Positions 62,890-64,000 of a stretch of DNA of 64,000 bases are shown piece by piece; positions within the stretch are counted from its first letter, which is position 1, and each line of letters begins with the position of its first letter. The notes under the pieces are model-generated. The model was given only the letters and a program-made list of their open reading frames with translations. It was not told where the DNA came from and searched no databases. The DNA lies in contig JALUUM010000020.1 in NCBI GenBank assembly GCA_027021365.1, forward strand, positions 516,726 to 580,725, read 5' to 3'. The position numbers and the translations under genes were made by a program. The DNA comes from Spirochaetales bacterium. Its GTDB lineage: Bacteria > Spirochaetota > Spirochaetia > SZUA-6.

Positions 62890-62918
62890 TTGTTATTAGA
62901 GCCTCGCTGCTGTATTAT
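62890..62918 (+). promoter_or_regulatory. Leaderless promoter of pentapeptide-repeat gene
   Basis: TTGTTA (62890-62895), a 17-nt spacer and TATTAT (62913-62918) end 7 nt before the ATG at 62926. The expected first base is the start codon or one base upstream. No Shine-Dalgarno. Confidence 0.5.
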
Positions 62919-62925
62919 TCAATGT

Positions 62926-63546
62926 ATGTTTCAGGTGACTCAATGCCAAAAAAAAGAATGCAAGCTACCGGCACTTTCTTTTTCCGAATACTGTTTCAAT
63001 CATATTCCCGATAGGGAAGAATATCTCGAAAGGGCATATGAGATCTTCAAGAAGGAGTCTAAACTTAAAAACCTTTCGATGCCAGGTATTGAATTGAACG
63101 ACCTTGACTTGAGCGGAAAAGAGTTTTTTGAATGCAATTTCTCCGGTGTCAAGTTAAACAATATAGTATTTGATCACAGTAAAATGAAGATGGTATTTCT
63201 CGACTTTTCCAACATCGAGAACTGTAGTTTCAGAGAAACGGATTTGCGATGTACAGTCTTTGCGGGATCCGTTATAAAAAACTGTACATTTGAAGAATCC
63301 GACATCCTGAGATGTAATTTTAACGGGTTCGAATGTTTGAATACTTCTTTCAACGATTCCGATCTTTATGCGTGTCGAATCATCAATGCAAATTTGAATA
63401 ATGTAACCTTCTTGGATTGCAACTTGAAGGGTGTACACTTCGAAAGGACAAGAATAATCAGGGTAAACATGAAATATTCCAATGTAGAAGAAGCTTTTTT
63501 CGACGGATTCAAATACGATACTCCAGAAGGGACGGTGGGAATCTGA
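62926..63546 (+). CDS. Pentapeptide-repeat protein with N-terminal Cys/His knuckle
   Basis: A 206-residue protein. The N-terminus has CQKKECKLPAL...YCFNHI, a Cys-x4-Cys ... Cys-x2-His pattern likely to bind zinc. After a helical spacer (about 33-52), residues 60-200 form a right-handed quadrilateral beta-helix of pentapeptide repeats, with Phe, Leu, Cys or Val at the centre position (LDLSGKEFFECNFSGVKLNN, DLRCTVFAGSVIKNCTF, DLYACRIINANLNNV). Some such proteins mimic DNA and protect gyrase, others have unknown roles. The ATG at 62926 is chosen because the promoter occupies the upstream in-frame TTG. The next gene follows after 2 nt. Confidence 0.85.
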   Translation: MFQVTQCQKKECKLPALSFSEYCFNHIPDREEYLERAYEIFKKESKLKNLSMPGIELNDLDLSGKEFFECNFSGVKLNNIVFDHSKMKMVFLDFSNIENCSFRETDLRCTVFAGSVIKNCTFEESDILRCNFNGFECLNTSFNDSDLYACRIINANLNNVTFLDCNLKGVHFERTRIIRVNMKYSNVEEAFFDGFKYDTPEGTVGI

Positions 63547-63548
63547 TT

Positions 63549-64000
63549 ATGAAATTCTTCACACATTTTTCCGTCATAGGATTTTCCAATTCCTTTATCA
63601 TTGGTCGTGACGAAGGAGGTGATGCAATTCTCATCGATCCCGGTATCTTTGATGCCAAGATACTCGAATTGATAGAAAACAACGGCTTATACATAAGATA
63701 CATCCTAGTAACTCACAACCATCATGCCCATGTCAATGGAATAAAGACTATAATGAAAATATACGACGCTCAGATTTACTCTTACAGGAACAGGATAATG
63801 GATACATTATCTCATGAAGTGAGAGAAGGTGATAAATTGGTATTGAATGATTTCGAATTCACTATTTTAGAAACGCCCGGCCATTCTGCAGATTCCATTT
63901 CATTTTTACTGGGTGATTATCTTTTTACCGGCGATACCTTGAGTGCGGGAATGATAGGCACTGTTATGGATGGCTACTCGAGAGGGCTCCTTTTGAATTC
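63549..64000 (+). CDS. Metallo-beta-lactamase-fold protein with altered metal motif (partial)
   Basis: The first 150 residues of an MBL-fold hydrolase, cut by the window end. It opens with MKFFTHFSVIGFSNSFIIGR. The metal-binding region reads THNHHAHVNG, where the family has THxHxDHxxG, so Ala replaces the Asp ligand of the second metal. Later motifs ETPGHSADSIS and FTGDTL are typical, so the first and third metal elements look intact. Glyoxalase II-like or related hydrolase activity would normally be expected; the missing Asp leaves the activity in doubt. The start is 2 nt after the pentapeptide-repeat gene. Confidence 0.88.
   Translation, partial: MKFFTHFSVIGFSNSFIIGRDEGGDAILIDPGIFDAKILELIENNGLYIRYILVTHNHHAHVNGIKTIMKIYDAQIYSYRNRIMDTLSHEVREGDKLVLNDFEFTILETPGHSADSISFLLGDYLFTGDTLSAGMIGTVMDGYSRGLLLN

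Overview
The window is one unbroken, gene-dense stretch of a spirochaete chromosome (phylum Spirochaetota). The main evidence is the short PUR-domain protein very like Borrelia BpuR, together with gene blocks that, as I recall them, match Borrelia and Treponema: coaD-rpmF-acpP-rnc; ffh-rpsP-KH-rimM-trmD-rplS-FlhB tail; smc-rnhB-bpuR; nusB-map-htrA; ybeY-hlyC-TPR-gap-pgk-tpiA-secG. Loose spirochaete-type lipoboxes, an LptD-like protein and Treponema-like predicted outer-membrane proteins agree with this. The sequence is moderately AT-rich. I see no insertion sequence, prophage, CRISPR array or rRNA.

Layout. 0-1.9 kb, minus strand: coaD-rpmF-acpP-rnc. 1.9-3.3 kb, plus: a lipoprotein and an exported HEAT-repeat protein, followed by a PadR regulator on the minus strand. 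3.9-10.9 kb, minus: a translation and secretion operon (ffh, rpsP, khpA, rimM, trmD, rplS) running on into a FliK-like gene, a free-standing FlhB C-terminal domain, a degenerate HD-GYP protein, yraN, a 45-residue gene and a zinc-knuckle protein. 10.9-15.5 kb, minus: smc, a small membrane protein and a TPR lipoprotein. 15.6-16.6 kb: rnhB, bpuR and tRNA-Gly(TCC). 16.6-20.4 kb, minus: a methyltransferase and a large hybrid histidine kinase. 20.5-24.9 kb, plus: a membrane protein, a UvrD-type helicase, a predicted beta-barrel and a lipoprotein.

24.9-37.7 kb, minus: a J-domain/TPR gene, then a SurA-like chaperone, nusB, a TPR protein, bactofilin, map, an HtrA-like protease, a phosphoribosyltransferase and an 1803-residue modular exported protein. 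37.8-41 kb: a membrane protein, a flavodoxin-like/HEPN-like gene pair and a lipoprotein. 40.9-45.6 kb, minus: the glycolytic operon gap-pgk-tpiA-secG with a PtsN-like EIIA and a helical protein. 45.7-62.7 kb, minus: a long collinear run murI-rsgA-mutS2-small membrane protein-uvrA-lptD-phoH-pgpH-ybeY-corC-TPR. 62.9-64 kb, plus: a pentapeptide-repeat protein and a truncated metallo-beta-lactamase-fold gene.

Most of this is housekeeping, and no defence island or biosynthetic cluster is visible. The most notable signals are: (1) six or seven genes whose sigma70-like -10 box ends only 7-13 nt before the start codon with no Shine-Dalgarno, suggesting leaderless mRNAs, while other promoters lie farther upstream and their genes have a Shine-Dalgarno; (2) a short Smc with no recognisable hinge; (3) a SAP-like motif at the N-terminus of the LptD homologue; (4) the giant modular exported protein, whose stop codon lies in a perfect 15-bp tandem duplication; (5) substituted catalytic residues in the HD-GYP protein and the MBL-fold protein; (6) an unannotated-looking 45-residue gene after yraN. 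All promoter calls were made by eye from hexamer matches.
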